Positions 34,141 to 45,315 of a stretch of 64,000 nucleotides of DNA are shown in pieces. Source of the stretch: Lingula anatina. Taxonomy: Eukaryota > Brachiopoda > Lingulata > Lingulida > Lingulidae. The notes under the pieces were generated by a model that made no database searches, was not told the origin of the DNA, and worked only from the letters and a program-made list of their open reading frames with translations. The stretch's first letter is position 1. Each line of letters begins with the position of its first letter. Position numbers and translations under genes: made by a program. The stretch lies in contig NW_019773531.1 of assembly GCF_001039355.2 (NCBI RefSeq), positions 25,733-89,732 of the forward strand, read 5' to 3'.

Positions 34141-35440
34141 TTTAAATGTTTAGATGGGGATTTCGTGGCCCCCGTTTTACAAAGAATCTTAAATATGTAG
34201 TTGACTAGCTCGAACTGCGGTCTACTAGGAGTGTTTCACAAAGAATCTGAAGTCCTACAGTACTGTCTAGCTTTGTTTGCTTACAGAAATTGACGTAGGA
34301 ACTCTTCAAGAAAAGGAGGTATATATAGAAAGATAAAAGGAAATTTGTTTTTGAACTTATTGATTGCTTAAACTTTAATACAATTTCAAAATAACAGTAA
34401 ATATTAGCTGGTCTTGAAACGTTAACGATGCAATATGACGTCTAGCGATCCAAAGTACTAGTATAAACAAACCGGCGATCTGCTGGGTGATATTTCATTA
34501 AATTTCTTTTTTGATTTATAAAATCAACAAATTTCCGTAACATCCAAATATGTTATAACACAATATCTTGAAGAAGGTATGCACTTTCAATTCAATTACG
34601 TTGGTAACCAAACTCTTCGCCAGGGAACCCGACTTTTGTGAAACGTGGGCTTGTCTCTAATTTGTGAAAAAAATCTCGTCATAGTTTAAGTGTGAAAGTT
34701 GCGTTGTTTACGGCATTTTTCCGGGAATTATTCCATCGACAGAACGATCGATGTGCCATTATTATTTACGTGGAGCGTTCCTAACAGGACACTGCTTCCC
34801 CCTTTTTTTCTGGAAATTTTCTGGGCCTGAACTTTGAACAAATCTGTTTGATATTGTAAAGGCTTTTTCCAACAGTATACTGACACGTATAGATCACAAC
34901 GGTAGGGAACAGGCACGGGTGCGTGTAACAAACAGGTGCATGTATGCCCCCCACCCCCCCAACCCCACAGCACTCTTTTATGTTAATAAGAAAACAAAGA
35001 AGCAGATTTTTGTTCCAGCCTATGTTGGTTTTTTCGCCGTCTTCAGGCGATTCACTTTGAGAATTACTCTCTTTGTCTGAATGTTTCTGTAAGTTTTAAC
35101 ACAAAATATGACTCCGACTATATGCATATATAAATGTATGTCTTTTATACTGTGTAAATATTGTACCCTAGTGAGCCTAGAAATATGCTCAAGAAACTTA
35201 TTTTTATAATTATTAGCTGAACTTTGCCGAACCGCATTCTGTTGTTGAATCTGGAATACGTGTAGCTTCACTAGTCTCATCTACCTTCTTGATTCCTATC
35301 AGAGGGACTTGGCAGAAACCTCTTTTGTATAATATTTTATTTTACTCTTTTACCCCATGATTAATTGTTTTAATTCATCTTTCCGCTGAGTGAAAAGGGA
35401 TATACAAATCCATCTTAATATTATTTGCTTTAACTCTTAT
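34141..35440. other. Region upstream of the DUF288 gene
   Basis: No gene is recognised. It must contain the first exon(s) and promoter of the 35.4-kb gene unless these lie further left, but no exon with a convincing ATG and donor could be picked by eye. Confidence 0.4.
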
Positions 35441-35447
35441 GTCCTAG

Positions 35448-37535
35448 TTGTATTTTCGTTCTAGGTATGCCATCAAGGCTGTTGGCCTTGTGGCGTTTTT
35501 GGGTTTGTTGGCTTACCTTACCATCTACTGGAAAAACATCGTTTCTTTCACGGCAAACCTCCAGACAAAAACCAAACAGTCGGACAAGGACCTAGAATGG
35601 AGCTATAGAGTCTTCATGGGATTACCGAGAAACTTGACCTGCGAAAGATGGATCGTTGTGGATGCGGGAAAACATGCATCCGCCCAACTAATTGAAAAAG
35701 CGTCTGATAGACTACATTTTCCCTGGTGCGCTATTGTAGTCTCAGATACGTTAACATCGTCACGTTCTTTGCATGTCATTTTACCAAATAAACAAAACAG
35801 CATAGTATACTTAACTGGTGCGGCTGAATATAGCAGTCTTTTCAAGTCCCCATTGAGAAGAAAAACGATCGGCTACTTGTTTGCTATAACCAGTGGAGCC
35901 ACTATGATTTACGAGGACGATGGAGGAATGGGATATGAATGGCTGGCCTCTAGTCCGCCTCTTGATAACAAAAGCGCTGAGGCTCCTCTTGTTATACCAG
36001 CAGGTACAGTGAACATTTGGAACCCATATTCATATTTCTACTCTGGAAGTGATGTCTGGCCTCGAGGTTTCCCAGGTGGCATGGCCAACCGTCCTGCCTG
36101 CAATGCTCCCCCGGTGCCATACGCACTGCGTAATTCAAGGGTATTACTTGTGCATTATCTCATAGATGGGTATGCCGATGTGCCAGAAAAAATTCTCAAG
36201 TCGCCATTGAAATTTGACAAATCCATTAGTGGTCCAGTAGAAGTGCAAGAAGCCACATTTGTACCCTATAGCCACCATTCGACGCTACATATGTATGATG
36301 CCTTTTGGGGACTTCTAGTACCCACTACATGTGAGGTGTCGATATCTGATATTATTCGTGGTTATATCACTCAAAGACTGCTGTGGGACATAAACGGTAG
36401 CATGTTGGTCTCGCCGCCCTGGACAAAGAGAGCAAACCCATCCCGTCAAACACTGTGGAAAAGCTCTCATACATCTAACAAAACTGTAATCGAAATAGTC
36501 AAACACTTAATGGCTTGGTCTAGCAAGTCGCCATCAATTGATACGAGGTTGAAAGAACTGTATCTACATTTATTCGAGAAAGGAATCATTTTGAAAGAAG
36601 ATCTGGTGGTATTAGACACCTGGATAGAGTTGCTGACGGCCGTTGGGTATGTCTTCCCGCGAGCCCAAGTACCAAGCTGGGCTGAAAGAAGGGCGATGGC
36701 CAAACCTTGGGACGGAGTAAGGTTGTGTGTTCATTTCAACCATGTCCCCAACATGCAAGCATTTACAACATTGTATCAAATGTACAGTAGACATTTTAAA
36801 GAGATATCATTCACAAGGGAAGGCACTAGGCAATCGTTTATGGACCCAAGTGTTCATTTTCTGCCCTGTAACGATCAAGAAGGTGGCATTTTTCTGCATC
36901 GTTGTCTTCCTAAGCACTTAACGTATGGTGGGTTTGGAAACAATAGCACGCCGTATCTTTTTGTAAGTGATGATACCTTCTTCAATCTTTCATCCTTTTT
37001 GTCCTACCGCCGGGATGTTCTGTGGATATTGGAACCTTTACAAACACTGGACATTGACGTCACGTGGCCAGATGGGTGGCGTTGGTGGCCGTTGCCGTAC
37101 GGTGGCGCTGCGCTGCGGAGAATAATCGATATTCTGCCTGGAGAATGGAGGGACCACTTGGCCCTCGTGAAAAATTGGACACTATCAGGAAAACGATTGA
37201 TTTCTAGGTATAACGCAGATACTCTATTCATTCCAAATAACCAGTACAAAACACGTTTTATTGAAGTTTTAAAATGGTTGATGGGACCGAACATGCCACG
37301 ATTATTTGCTGAAATCGCTACCCCATTGCTAGTTGACCTTATAACCACCGAGAAGCCGGACCGACCCGATGTCATTCAATTAAAAAACAATCATCCCCGT
37401 GCTGGTCTCGATATGGCACTTAAGGCGCGGTCGTGCAATTTACTTCATCCTTTAAAGTTGTCCAATGACAGGAATAGGCTAATTTGGCTGTCCATGTTTA
37501 AGAGTGTGGAAAGGATTTTACAGACGCCTCCATAG
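35448..37535 (+). CDS. DUF288/STELLO-like putative glycosyltransferase, type II membrane protein (5' end missing)
   Basis: A long open frame ends at TAG (37533-37535). It probably begins at a splice acceptor, either CCTAG at 35447 or TTCTAG at 35464, because no ATG precedes the transmembrane segment; the start is thus unresolved. About 690 residues: a short tail, a membrane anchor (AVGLVAFLGLLAYLTIYW), then a lumenal region. Blocks typical of DUF288 are KTIGYLFAITSGATMIYEDD, a WNPYSYF...VWPRGFPG segment, a C-terminal half with LCVHFNHVPN, LFVSDDTFFN and RWWPLPYGGAALRR. Plant STELLO proteins of this family are Golgi proteins that support cellulose synthase assembly; animal members are uncharacterised. 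The whole lumenal part is one exon. It lies alone, on the opposite strand, within the EF-hand array. The glycosyltransferase role is inferred. Confidence 0.75.
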   Translation: MYFRSRYAIKAVGLVAFLGLLAYLTIYWKNIVSFTANLQTKTKQSDKDLEWSYRVFMGLPRNLTCERWIVVDAGKHASAQLIEKASDRLHFPWCAIVVSDTLTSSRSLHVILPNKQNSIVYLTGAAEYSSLFKSPLRRKTIGYLFAITSGATMIYEDDGGMGYEWLASSPPLDNKSAEAPLVIPAGTVNIWNPYSYFYSGSDVWPRGFPGGMANRPACNAPPVPYALRNSRVLLVHYLIDGYADVPEKILKSPLKFDKSISGPVEVQEATFVPYSHHSTLHMYDAFWGLLVPTTCEVSISDIIRGYITQRLLWDINGSMLVSPPWTKRANPSRQTLWKSSHTSNKTVIEIVKHLMAWSSKSPSIDTRLKELYLHLFEKGIILKEDLVVLDTWIELLTAVGYVFPRAQVPSWAERRAMAKPWDGVRLCVHFNHVPNMQAFTTLYQMYSRHFKEISFTREGTRQSFMDPSVHFLPCNDQEGGIFLHRCLPKHLTYGGFGNNSTPYLFVSDDTFFNLSSFLSYRRDVLWILEPLQTLDIDVTWPDGWRWWPLPYGGAALRRIIDILPGEWRDHLALVKNWTLSGKRLISRYNADTLFIPNNQYKTRFIEVLKWLMGPNMPRLFAEIATPLLVDLITTEKPDRPDVIQLKNNHPRAGLDMALKARSCNLLHPLKLSNDRNRLIWLSMFKSVERILQTPP

Positions 37536-37557
37536 TTGAACTGAAAATGTCATGATG

Positions 37558-37563
37558 AATAAA
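37558..37563 (+). terminator. Poly(A) signal candidate of the DUF288 gene
   Basis: AATAAA only 23 bases past the stop. A second AATAAA lies at 37703-37708 and is the more plausible one by distance. Confidence 0.4.
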
Positions 37564-37719
37564 AATTGGCAAATGCCAATGATATGGTATTTGATCGGAG
37601 CTTTTACAGTGTGACTGCATTGTATATGCTGCGAACCACCAGACGTATGGCATTATTATCTCTGCAGATTAATTAACAGATTATTTACAATGTGTATTAT
37701 ATAATAAATGGGCCTCTAT

Positions 37720-39810
37720 TGACAGAAAGTTTCATTTTTTATCTTTCATCCCTGACGTCACCTCTTGTACATGAGACATCAGGTTAATTGCCTCGACCAG
37801 TAGTCTAAGAGATGCCAGAACCTGGTCAGACGTCATTAGAATCGAGATGTATTTGATGGAGAAGTTCATTTTTTGCTATACCATATCGATTGTCGAATGT
37901 GAGCCCGTCGATAATTTGGGGGATGCCTTTTGGGAGAGTGTGTGCAGGGAAATATCATCAAAGTGCTGGATCAGTCCACGTTTAAGGTGCAGTCCATGTT
38001 CATGGCTTTTGAAAATCGTTCATTCCGGAACAGAGCGTTAATTGCGCCATGTCTACAAATTTCATCATGACAACGGCCTTGCTCACGGCTCTCGGCTTTT
38101 GGTTGAGTTGTTGCAGAAACAACGTTCTGGGGTTTGAACAAACATCTTTGATCTCGAATACTAATTCTATTAAAAGGACCTGAGGGATGATTCCGAGTGC
38201 ACAATGCAGGAAAGAATGATCTCCCTAACAACCTGAAATAACTTTACCAAGCTGTTATGGAAGAAAGGGATAGTATCCTTCATAACTGACCTGCTTGTTG
38301 GAAGCTATTATATCTGCAGATTTGCAGATATAATTGCAGTGCCTCATCGGATCGCATGCTACTAGACATGTGCATTTTGATGCTTATTGCGTATCGATTT
38401 GAATGCATTAAGTGGTATTTTAAAAGTTTGATGATTATTTTTACTTTTATGGAAAATTACTGTGGAAGGCTATACTTGAGGGGTTGCATGTTCTTAATTT
38501 AAATTAATGAAGTTAAATATAAATATCTTCAAAGGAAATTGGGCTTTTTTAACCTTAAGTCATCTCCAAGTTGGTTGATGGAACAAAAAATACTAATCAG
38601 ACTGCCATGTGATTATTTGTAAACAAACGCACATCAGATTGAAGGTAGAACAACTCAAATGAGCCTGAGTGAGTCATCCAGCCGTTTCTTGGATATGCGA
38701 CTATAAAATATTTGCCCAAGGAAGCAAAATATAACCGTGCCAGAGTATATTGGATCTAATGTAAAACAAGTCTCATCATTTTGAGTAATATTAAAACCGA
38801 GACATTTATTTTATCGTCTTACTTGCCACAGACAATTAAAACAATTAATGTTATTTAAAAACTAATTTATGTAGCCAAATGTTCACAAGCACAACGAAGC
38901 TCTGTTTTTGCTCCAAATTAAGTAAGATAAGTCGATATGACTGAAATTGTCATTTATTAATGACGAAAACTAATAAGATAAGCTCTGTTTTTGCTCCAAA
39001 TTAAGTAAGATAAGTCCATATGACTGAAATTGTCATTTATTAATGACGAAAACTAATAAGATACAAAGTTACAAAATTGGGGAGATAATCAAACATCCCC
39101 CAAACTATATAAGTGCCAAATATAAAAATAATAAAGTATGTTACTGAATGTAACCAGGATTAATTATGAAAAAATATGAGAAATCACAACAGCTATAGGA
39201 GCAAATAAAAATAAAAGGTGGCTGGGGAAAACTAAATAATCCGAAGAAAATAAAGTCACCAAATAACAAATAGCCGTTCCCAAATCTTGAAACCACAAAA
39301 GTGATGACTGGTAACCAGTGTACAAATAACAATAAAGAAACGTAAGTAATAATACAGTGTAGCTGCTAAAACTGCGGGTAAATATATCCGCAGCTACAAA
39401 GCTGAATGACTTTTCACTGAATGCAGTTCATTGGAATTAGTCTCCAAAACATCTTTCATAGAATATACATGTGTGTGCCTAGATACACAGCAGTTAAGAC
39501 ATTCCTCTACCCTGGACATCTGTTATCACCTTGCCTTGGTCAACTACTTAGGGTCAAAATGTGCAGACACAAGACCCAAACAAAACGTTTGTATTACCAA
39601 AAAGTTAAAAGCACCACTAAAACAAACCATTTGCTACATAAATACAATTAATTGTCTTAATTGTAGTTATATAGTGCTAATTTTCTACTGTAGATTTCCA
39701 GTTATTTATTGTAACGTTATATTTCGCCATGATTTTTATAAATGCAATGTATTTGTAGAACAATTGCTGTTCAGGGACGGCCTCGATTCCATATCTGCCA
39801 CAGGGGCCAA
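37720..39810. other. Intergenic, with a tandem duplication
   Basis: No gene is recognised. An 83-bp segment (AAGCTCTGTTTTTGCTCC...AACTAATAAGAT) is repeated at 38897-38979 and 38980-39062, with one or two differences. Confidence 0.6.
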
Positions 39811-39814
39811 ATGC

Positions 39815-40118
39815 CAAGTGTAGAAATGCGTTATTCGCCTATTTATAATGTTCGTATTTAAGAATTCTTCAGAGCCATTAGTCGCCAAAGTTTTGGTAAA
39901 AGAAACAACCATGCGATTTGTCCATCACGACTTAAGATGTTCACTGTTGCTTTATCAAAAATGTGCCTTTTCGATTAAAAGGTGTTCTTCAAAAGCAATT
40001 AGGTCAGCAGACACCACATGAAACCAAATAGGATATATACAATATGGCCACACGATACTCCTTGGTATATTGGAACTGGTCTGGATATTCGGTCGGCTCA
40101 GTAGGAACGTCCCTTTTG
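39815..40118. repeat. Fragment of class C upstream flank
   Basis: The block gccaagtgtagaaatgcgttattc through the aaaagaaacaaccatgcg stretch aligns with 9597-9720 and 13747-13850. It continues after a Tc1-like insertion at about 41123. Confidence 0.6.
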
Positions 40119-40120
40119 TA

Positions 40121-41120
40121 CAGATTTAATATGGAATATTTCAGTTTCAAAGTACGCCTAGGTAAAAATGTGTTCTTTTAAAAAAACTCCGATCTCATAT
40201 AAGATATGTGAATGGAGTAGTGTGTAGTCAGGTGTTTATAGCTACCAATTAACTGATTACCTTGTCTGTTGCGCTGCTGATTTTGTAATATACAGTGATT
40301 TAATTGGATAGTGCTCCTTTGGGCTGATCAAAACCTGGCATTGGCAAGACATGTTTCTCTCAAAAAAGTATCCATATATCGGCAATTACTGCATAGATGA
40401 ATTTGAAATTTTGCATGTAAGCGGTCGTTTCTACAGTGCGTAAAATGAGCTAAGCAGCATTTTACAACATTGTTAATCTGTGTCAGAATGGCCCTAAAAA
40501 TAGAGACATTGCCAGACAGATTATTTGCGCCAAACGCAACGGTCCTCAGAGTTTTATAGAGTAATTCCCAGACTGATGCACCCACACAGAGGCCACACCC
40601 AATGCGCCGAAACCTTACCACTAGGGTACAGGACCCACTGTCTTTCAGGATATGCTGCTGCAACTAAACAAAAGCCACCCAGTCTGTTCAGAATGAGCGG
40701 CAAATTGCCACCAGATCGCGTTTTTCAAGGACCCTAGCGAATACCAAACAGGTTAAATATCAGATGACCTCCAAAGAACCCACTGTAAACAGCAAAACAT
40801 TGTCGTTGACCGATGCCTGACACGTTATTCCAGATTGAACTCTAAAAACCCTTTCCAAGGAATGCCTTGTCGCTTGAGAGCGCTGGTAGCAGCCAGAAGA
40901 AGTCAGGCGTAACATCTACAATTGCTTTGACTAGACACTGACTTGAGGGTCCTTTTTGGGGCGTGTAGCTCTTTAACTAACGATTATTTGGAAAATCGCT
41001 TTTAATGGTTGTCGCATGGCATAGAATAGGCAATGTATTTTGTTTGCTTCACTGGAGAATTCAATTAATAAACTGATGTCAAAATGCCATCAAAGAGATC
41101 ATTAAAGGTTATCAAGTCTG
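40121..41120 (+). mobile_element. Tc1-like transposon remnant, 1.0 kb
   Basis: Flanked by TA (40119-40120 and 41121-41122) and inserted in flank DNA that is continuous at 9.88-9.91 kb. The left end CAGATTTAATATGGAATATT shares TTAATATGGAATATT with the other two Tc1-like copies. The right end (reverse complement) is CAGACTTGATAACC. A transposase C-terminal trace lies at about 40855-40910 (FQGMPCRLRALVAARRSQA-stop). The rest is decayed. Confidence 0.6.
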
Positions 41121-41904
41121 TATATTTGTGTGACCAAAGGCCACCCGTCGCGTACCGCTGTTTACATCAACGTCATAACACGCGAAGTGGAATATGTGGT
41201 ATGAAGAATATTGGCGGAGGATGGCCACGGTTTAAATTTGCGCCATATCTGTTGGATCATTCGGGGTGTGACATACTTTCATGTCACATCAAACAAAACA
41301 TTACACTGCCAGTTTATCCCGCCTATTTTTATTGATATACAAAAGTTTATAATTATGATACATGTACTAGAGTAGTAGTTATGGCTCTCGTGGCAAAGCA
41401 TCCATGTTCCAAGCATCAAAATTATATTTGAAATAACCATGACCCTAAGGATTCATCAGTTGTATATGAAAACGGAAATCCCTCATTAAACGTAAATGTA
41501 GAGAAATGAAGAGAGCAAAAGACATGCACTTCGGACAGGATGATTCAATGGTTTAATCTTAATAAGATATACATCTATATGATAACCAAGCATAGAGAAG
41601 AGCCAGTAGGTAAAATTTAATCTGGGCATGCCTTATCATTGCTTGCCTGGCACCGTTCCGAGAAGATTCAACTTATAGGGAAAAATGAGCTGATTTAAAA
41701 CGTTGAAACTGATATTCTTATACGGACAAACTACAAATATCTAACGCACCTGTCATATCTAAAACACAACATAACAACAACACATCCAAATGCTAATTGG
41801 CAAAAACAAAGGAAATAATGCACGTCTAAAAATTCAAAAGGTAAAATGAAATCTAACCAAAAGGCCATCCCTGATTACAGGGGCACGTCTTTATGATCGC
41901 CGGC

Positions 41905-43814
41905 TTAATAACGAGCGCCGAAAATGAGATCAGAGGCGCTGGGCTCTTGACCAACAAAGTAGTCCTCGAAAGCGTCTATGAACTCGTTGGTATCAATCAC
42001 ACCATCCTTATTCCAATCAGTGGCATCAAATATATATTGAGCCTTAGCAGTGTTACGGAAAACAGTAAGGAAGTTGTAATACTCATCTACCATCAATTTG
42101 CTATCGCAATCGAGATCAAACGCGCCAAACCAATCGTATGCAAATTTTACTGTCTCTTCTCTTAAGCTTATATTAGTGAGTTCATCTTCGTCAGCCCAAA
42201 GCATTTCTTCAAATGTGATGGATTTGGAATAGTTGTTGTATTCATTTGACCACCACAAGTAATACGCACTAGACGATATACCATTCACCGCCATGGCTCT
42301 CCAAGACGGGAGAACTTGCTGAGCTCGCTCTGTTGTTAAATCGATGCATTCCTCTTCAGTCAACCTTCCATTTTCATCAACGTCCATGATATCAAAGAAT
42401 TGTTTGTACTTGAAAATCCAGTGCGCACTGAAGTTTCCTTTGGGGTTCTAGAATACGAAAAGGTATTATAAAATTAACACGATTTGAACACGGCTGGTAA
42501 GGCATAACATTATCTATATTGTCTCTTTACGACTGTGTTTATAGCCGCAGTTGATAAAAATAATCATTACGTTAAACACCATACCCAAGTGATTGGCGCT
42601 GTTTATTGCAGTTAATTCCATTACCATTTGAAGTTTACCCTGCGCTAATTCATCGTATTAAATGATGAGATCTATTTAAGATAAAACAATGAATTGTCAG
42701 TTATTATTTTCTATGCGTTACAAATGTACAAGTGTTTCTTATAATATATTTAACCCCTGCCCTTTAACTGTTGCACTTTGTTGTCCCTTTACTGTTTACA
42801 GTAGCCGTTTACGATTCTTGTAGACACCTGATTTAAAGTAGTCTTCAGGGCTAATACTTAATATGGAATATTGTTTTTGGCGAGTAAATTTTCTACAAAA
42901 TATTTATTTTCTCTCAAACTATTTAAATCCGAAACTGAGGTGTCACTTAATGTGTAGCCAGGCGAGCTACCTAATTACCACTCGAAACAACTCGTGCATG
43001 CAGTTCAATGTTCTGCGATCAGAAATGGGAGGGGTGGTCTTCTCTGGAATTTCTGCCCTTGTATAAAAACGCATGGGTTTGGTCAATCTTTGGAGGATAT
43101 TTCGAGCAGCAACAAAGAGATCGGTCTGAAACTTGACAGGTAGCTTAAAGAAGACATCTTTCGACGTCTAAGCAACTCAGCTTACTATGGGAATCTTGCT
43201 CTCAGAGAAAATGGCCAACACGGTCAGCCATTGACAGGCAATTTAACATTTATCAGGGAACCGTTAGTGAAGACTAGGGTGCAAGCAGGTGGTGGTAGGG
43301 TCTCTGTTTGGGGAGCATTTCATTTCGGTGCCCAGAACCAGTTGGTTTTCTAGAAAGCAACCTACACAGAGACATTCTACAGCAAACAATGCTTCACTTT
43401 GTAAGCGCCATCTTCAGGAACAACTCTGTGTACCAACACGACTACGCATCCCCACATCGTACTCGCAGAATTTCTTCAAAAGCAATGGGTTCAGCAAACT
43501 CCCCAGATATGAACTCAACTGAAAATATGTGGGCAGAAGTCATCAGCCGGTAAATCGTGATGAACTACGACAGGCAAATATCACTGCGTGGAATGATATC
43601 CCCATCCAAACTCTGAAAAGCTTGTCACAGGGTATGCCATGTAGGGTGAGGGCGCTGCATAAAAAATCCCATATTAAGTATTAACTTTGTAGCTTCCTAA
43701 TACTCAACACACCGTAGCAAATCGTGTTTGGAGCTCTACCTTCACTATTTTTGAGGAACAGAGAGTTTGAACAACCATTAGTAGGAGCAGAACTCTCAGA
43801 TTGCTGGAGGACAT
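41905..43814 (-). CDS. Secreted EF-hand protein, SCP/photoprotein-like (class C), intact, Tc1 element in intron
   Basis: Exon 1 (43740-43814, 25 codons) encodes a leader starting MSSSNLRVLLLLMVVQTLCS, with donor GTAGAG. Exon 2 (41905-42447) begins NPKGNFSAHWIFKYKQFFDI after an acceptor TTCTAG. The phase-0 intron is about 1.29 kb because a Tc1-like element (42846-43689) is inserted. The 205-residue product has loop I DVDENGRLTEEE, WWSNEYNNYSKS, loop III DLDCDSKLMVDE and loop IV DWNKDGVIDTNE, and ends ASDLIFGARY. It has two extra residues before loop III (LTNISLREE). A TATA box lies at 43908, but a further insertion starts about ten bases upstream of it, so expression could be altered. Confidence 0.83.
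42846..43689 (+). mobile_element. Tc1-like transposon, deletion derivative, in the intron of the 41.9-kb gene
   Basis: The left end is CAGGGCTAATACTTAATATGG and the right end (reverse complement) CAAAGTTAATACTTAATATGG. The right flank is TA (43690-43691) and the left flank TT, presumably a mutated TA. Transposase traces lie at about 43270-43660 (QNQLVFLESNLHRDILQQ, SPDMNSTENMWAE and the WNDIPIQTL block), with deletions. 844 bp. Confidence 0.75.
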
Positions 43815-43907
43815 CCTTACGAACTTTATTCTGTTAAGATATCTAAAACAAAAATAACAACAGACTTAAATTATATAACCCATTATTCGTTGAGTGGGAA
43901 ATACAAG

Positions 43908-43915
43908 TTTATATA
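43908..43915 (-). promoter_or_regulatory. TATA box of the 41.9-kb gene
   Basis: TATATAAA on the minus strand, 94 bases upstream of the ATG, followed by the conserved ACTTGTATTTC leader. Confidence 0.55.
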
Positions 43916-43918
43916 GCA

Positions 43919-44180
43919 CAGTGTCGGTGTTAGGGGGGGTCAGGGGGATCCTAAAAATATATCACACAAAAATTCCCCACTTTTAGTTCTAAACTGTTCC
44001 AAAGGTTACTGAGGTTACTGTTTGCTCTCCAAAACACCATGAATTGTTCGGGGCTCTTGAGCAGGCCCCACACCATAGGGGGAGGTTGTCGTTTCGGACC
44101 CCCTTCAAATAAGCTTGGATCCGTAGCACGTCCTTTCATAAAGCTAACTATCGCTAACAAAGTATTTTCTTCATTTTCGT
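43919..44180. mobile_element. Insertion immediately upstream of the TATA box of the 41.9-kb gene
   Basis: Class C flank homology stops after the TATA box and resumes near 44181 (cgtaaggcctacatgttgc). The inserted sequence begins CAGTGTCGGTGTTAGGGGGGG and contains G-rich and C-rich runs like the hAT-type end at 8067. The termini are not firmly defined. Confidence 0.4.
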
Positions 44181-44537
44181 AAGGCCTACATGTTGCAAAT
44201 TTTACAGCACGCAAACAACGCCTGCTGTCTACCCGCTGTTTTTCCAATCAATCTTTTCTGATGTTTTGTATGAGCGTTGTCTATTTAAATACAATCTGTC
44301 GCATTACTGTCGGATTTAAGATAATTAGTCACGCTTGCCCCCCATTCGACATGTTATATATCCCCTTTCTCTTTCACCTCTAAATATTTACATTTCAACT
44401 TTAAATGAAAACATCAAACTACATTTTACATTATACCGGCTATGACGCAGAAGTCAAACTTTTGAAAATCATAATCAAAAGCAGATAATCTTTTTTGATA
44501 TAGACAGACAGATAGATATATAGACAGATAGATAGAT

Positions 44538-44659
44538 ACTTTTAGAAGAAAAACTCGAGCAAACGGGAAGACAGCAGGCGCTGTTTATGAAGGACTGGTA
44601 TGTCCCCAGACCCACGTCCTCCCGTTCCGGAGACGGACATTCTGACCACAAGGCCATCT

Positions 44660-44660
<1 letters not shown>
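44538..44660 (-). repeat. tRNA-derived SINE-like segment
   Basis: The minus strand reads ATGGCCTTGTGGTCAGAATG, an A-box-like head (TGGCCTTGTGG at 44646-44656), then CCGTCTCCGGAACGGGAGG and a weak B-box-like ACGTGGGTCTGG. It sits inside GATA repeats (to about 44690). A related head is at 63750. Confidence 0.45.
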
Positions 44661-44690
<30 letters not shown>

Positions 44691-44699
44691 TGGTCATCA

Positions 44700-45310
44700 A
44701 ACATCAAAAAGGAAATAAGCGTTTTTATAATCAATAAAAGGAAATAATATCGTTAAACATGTTTGTCAACAAACACAAATACCAAACAAAAATGTTTATT
44801 TGTAGTTAACTATGATGCGAACAATGAAACGCTGACATTCAATAATAAATAAACATTTCAACGTATACGCTCAACAGCGCTTAAATAAATATTCCTGAAT
44901 TAAAATGTATGAACTAAAGATGAACAAATTTGCCTTGACTTTGGTAATTACCATATTATAATTGTGAAGAGCCGTCCACCGGTTGATTTTGAACAAGAAA
45001 GTTAGGACATATTACCTCAAAATGTACAGAGGGAGACATGCACATCAGAAAGGATGATTTAATGGCTATTCTAAATAAGATACATCATATGCAAAGCAAA
45101 CAGTAAAGCTAATGGTTAAAAAACGATAAAGGCATGTCGTATGTCTTTTTTATCTCACACTGTTCCGAGAAGAATCAACAAATACAGTAATGGTGTTTTT
45201 TTATGCGGAGAAGCAACAGGTAAGCAAGTACATTTACATTTCAAAAGTTCAGAAGTTAATATGCAATTTATAATCAAACTGGTCATGGCCAAATTAAGTT
45301 TTTATTATCA
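44700..45310. other. Class C downstream flank with an inverted repeat copy
   Basis: 44705-44840 is the reverse complement of about 16250-16375 (acaaacacaaat...aacatgtttaacg words). No gene is seen up to the stop of the next EF-hand gene. Confidence 0.5.
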
Positions 45311-45315
45311 CACGC

